A stretch of DNA of 6,075 bases from Candidatus Falkowbacteria bacterium HGW-Falkowbacteria-2. Lineage in GTDB: Bacteria > Patescibacteriota > Patescibacteriia > Patescibacteriales > UBA12465. Within the stretch, counting starts at the first letter, position 1. Every line of letters begins with the position of its first letter. The notes beneath the pieces were generated by a model. That model had not been told where the DNA came from. It worked only from the letters and a program-made list of their open reading frames with translations, and ran no database searches. Positions 4,475 to 6,075 of this stretch are shown here, in pieces. Both the position numbers and the translations under genes were made by a program. Where the stretch lies: assembly GCA_002841655.1 (NCBI GenBank), contig PHAH01000052.1, forward strand, positions 1 through 6,075. The letters are read 5' to 3'.

Positions 4475-5774
4475 AGAGTTTAAACTGATCACCTCGGTCT
4501 TTGTAATTCTTAAAAATACCAAAGCTGGCACAGGCGGTTGATAATAAAACAATATCACCTGGTTCGGATTTACGTTGCGCAATGGCGACGGCTTCAGCCA
4601 TGCTAGCAGCCTCGAATATTTTATCTTTATTAAGTCCAGCTTTTCTAACTTCAGTTGCGAGACGTCTTGTGGCTTGACCTGGTAGTAAAATTAAGCACTT
4701 AGTTTTTTTGGCAATGACTTTTGCCAATGGTTTAAAGTCCGCGCCCTTGTCTGCACCTCCCGCAATCTGAATTATCGGTTCCGAAAAAGAGAGTAAGTCT
4801 AGGGCTGTGCTCTCTGGAGTGGTAGCAAAACTATTATCAAAATACTTTACCCTCTTTTTTTCAGTGACAAATTCGAGTCGGTGTTCAAGATTTCCGAAAT
4901 TCTTTATCGCTGATTGGATTGTGCTTGCTGGCACTTTTAGATATGAGCAGAGAGCGTAGGCGGCTCCGATATTTTCGTCATTATAAGAACCTCGCAGCTT
5001 AGACTGCATTTGTTTATCACGAAAGTATATTACTTTACTCAGAATACTCTCTTTTTCCAATTTCGCTTTTAGCTTTTCGTTAATAACTAATAGTTTGCTG
5101 TCAGGGTGGCAAGCGATTCTTAGTTTTGCTTGCCAGTAGTCCTTAAAACTGTGATGATAGTTTGGATTCAAAGGATCGGCTGGCGATAGATGCTCATGGA
5201 ACAAATTAGTGATTACGGCATAGCGAGGACCAGTTACAATATCTTCCAGTTGAAAGCTAGATAATTCCATGACTACCCAGTCTTCTTTTTTTATTTTATC
5301 AAAAAAGGAAAATGGAGCGATGCCAATATTTCCACCGAGCCAAACTTTTTTACCAGATTTTTTTAAAATAGTCGAAATAAGGGTAGCGGTTGTTCCTTTG
5401 CCCTTGCTGCCAGTAACACCGATGGTATTTTTGCTTGGACAAATAGCGAAGAAGAATTCCATGGCGCTCGATACCAGGACATTAGCAGCTAAAGCTTCTT
5501 GGACACCAGGGCAGGCAAGAGGCCATCCAGGAGAGCGAAACAGGATTTCAAAGTCAGCAAGGTTTTTATTAAACTGTTTCTCTGTTCGCCATTCTATCGT
5601 GGTGAGACGGGTTAATTTATTTTGATTCAAAATATCTTTGAGGATAGATTGATTTCGGCGATCGCAGATTGTTGCTTTTCCTCTGTAGCCATTCTTAAAA
5701 AGCCAGCCGAGTAGAGCCAGATTTTCTTTGCCCAATCCGAGTAAGGCAATGTTTTGCGATTCAATCATCATCAT
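4461..5774 (-). CDS. murD: UDP-N-acetylmuramoyl-L-alanine--D-glutamate ligase
   Basis: MurD uses ATP to add D-glutamate to UDP-MurNAc-L-Ala in the cytoplasmic stage of peptidoglycan synthesis. The 437 residues match the usual length (E. coli 438). The N-terminal UDP-binding domain (about 1-105) opens IALLGLGKENLALLG. The central ATPase domain has the P-loop GVTGSKGKGTT at 119-129, ELSSFQLE at 170-177 and WQAK with K217, the expected carbamylated lysine. The C-terminal domain has LEHRLEFV at 296-303, FDNSFATTP at 312-320, AGGADKGADF at 338-347 and ACASFGIFKN at 414-423. Several motifs depart from the textbook wording. The P-loop is usually TGTNGKST. NLFHEHL at 190-196 stands for NISPDHL. RGSYNDEN at 261-268 has Y where H is usual. 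The start is the first of three consecutive ATGs. It has GGGGTGA 11 nt upstream inside the polA end, and only one base separates it from the polA stop. MurC, MurE and MurF fit these motifs less well. Confidence 0.95.
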   Translation of the reverse strand: MMMIESQNIALLGLGKENLALLGWLFKNGYRGKATICDRRNQSILKDILNQNKLTRLTTIEWRTEKQFNKNLADFEILFRSPGWPLACPGVQEALAANVLVSSAMEFFFAICPSKNTIGVTGSKGKGTTATLISTILKKSGKKVWLGGNIGIAPFSFFDKIKKEDWVVMELSSFQLEDIVTGPRYAVITNLFHEHLSPADPLNPNYHHSFKDYWQAKLRIACHPDSKLLVINEKLKAKLEKESILSKVIYFRDKQMQSKLRGSYNDENIGAAYALCSYLKVPASTIQSAIKNFGNLEHRLEFVTEKKRVKYFDNSFATTPESTALDLLSFSEPIIQIAGGADKGADFKPLAKVIAKKTKCLILLPGQATRRLATEVRKAGLNKDKIFEAASMAEAVAIAQRKSEPGDIVLLSTACASFGIFKNYKDRGDQFKLYAKK

Positions 5775-5775
5775 A

Positions 5776-6075
5776 CTATTTCAATTCACCCCAGTTATCT
5801 CCAGAAGCAGCCTCGACGATTACCGGAACCGACAAGGGAAGGGCTGACTCCATTAACTTCTTAAGGGGTTCGATATGCTTATCAAGCTTATCCGCTTTAA
5901 CTTCAAAAATCAACTCATCGTGTACTTGCAAAAGCATCCTTATTTCATCCTCTTTGCCTTTCAAGTATTCGGCAATATCAAGCATGGCTTTCTTGATCAT
6001 ATCCGCCGCTGTTCCCTGGAGGGGTGTATTAATTGCCATTCTTTCGGCGGCGCGCCGAATCTGAGGCATGGTTGA
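5776..6075 (-). CDS. polA: DNA polymerase I (family A), C-terminal end, cut by the window edge
   Basis: The 99 codons visible before the TAG stop are the C-terminal end of the polymerase domain; the frame is open to base 6075, so the start lies outside. AAERMAINTPLQGTAADMIKKAM is the finger/palm segment conserved in all family A polymerases. LLQVHDELIFEV is motif C, with the catalytic VHDE group whose Asp binds metal. The end GDNWGELK matches the usual GxNWxxx terminus of bacterial PolA. Pol I fills gaps and replaces RNA primers. Whether the 5'-3' nuclease and 3'-5' exonuclease domains are present cannot be seen. An ATG lies at 6069, but it is internal to the domain and not a start. The gene is followed by murD after a single base. 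Confidence 0.95.
   Translation of the reverse strand, partial: STMPQIRRAAERMAINTPLQGTAADMIKKAMLDIAEYLKGKEDEIRMLLQVHDELIFEVKADKLDKHIEPLKKLMESALPLSVPVIVEAASGDNWGELK

Noticed and set aside
4475..4582. Upstream in-frame extension of murI by 36 codons
   Set aside because: It would overlap murD by 122 bases and adds residues before the family's normal start (the IGVFDSG strand lies close to the N-terminus). The ATG at 4474 fits the family length.
5269..5625. Plus-strand 118-codon frame opposite murD
   Set aside because: It is antisense to conserved MurD motifs including the P-loop, with no independent evidence of coding.
1..6075. Search by eye for CRISPR arrays, transposases, attachment sites or toxin-antitoxin pairs
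   Set aside because: No regularly spaced repeats, transposase motifs or small paired genes were seen. The region is housekeeping, and the tRNA cluster has no integrase gene or duplicated tRNA 3' end.

Overview
The whole window reads from the minus strand, and no plus-strand gene is supported. Gene content and sequence style suggest a small-genome bacterium of the Candidate Phyla Radiation (Patescibacteria, Parcubacteria-like). The pointers are tight gene packing, PNPase and MurD motif wording of the type I associate with that group, ribosomal protein genes without a Shine-Dalgarno sequence, and four tRNA genes that all lack an encoded CCA end. This placement rests on recalled family resemblance, not on a search, and I hold it at about 0.7.

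Layout in the direction of transcription, from right to left. At 6075-2688 lies a cell-wall/replication block: the 3' end of polA (DNA polymerase I), then murD (UDP-MurNAc-L-alanine:D-glutamate ligase), murI (glutamate racemase) and holA (DNA polymerase III delta, the clamp-loader subunit). Gaps are one base or the genes overlap (14 bp murD/murI, ATGA overlap murI/holA), so this is almost certainly one operon. MurI makes the D-glutamate that MurD attaches, so two consecutive users of the same metabolite sit side by side between two replication genes.

At about 2670-2150 a sigma70-like promoter candidate precedes four tRNA genes in the order Ile(GAU), initiator Met(CAU), Phe(GAA), Pro(UGG). The initiator tRNA is odd: it has C33 in place of the near-universal U33 and A29-U41 in place of one of the three anticodon-stem G-C pairs. 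An inverted repeat built on GAATTAC/GTAATTC heptamers separates tRNA-Phe from tRNA-Pro and could act as a terminator or processing site.

At about 2102-1 is a translation/RNA-decay block: rpsT (S20), rpsO (S15 with an acidic tail), a LabA/NYN-type PIN ribonuclease-like gene, and the first 229 codons of pnp (PNPase). The rpsO-pnp neighbourhood is the classical bacterial one, here with a putative second RNase gene inserted. Two leader hairpins stand out. One, upstream of rpsO, has alternating G-U and G-C pairs and could be an S15 autoregulatory site. The other, a long stem-loop ending 10 nt before the pnp start, could be a PNPase autoregulation element.

I see no mobile element, CRISPR array or dedicated defence system. 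The most unusual signals are the initiator tRNA and the RNA leaders.
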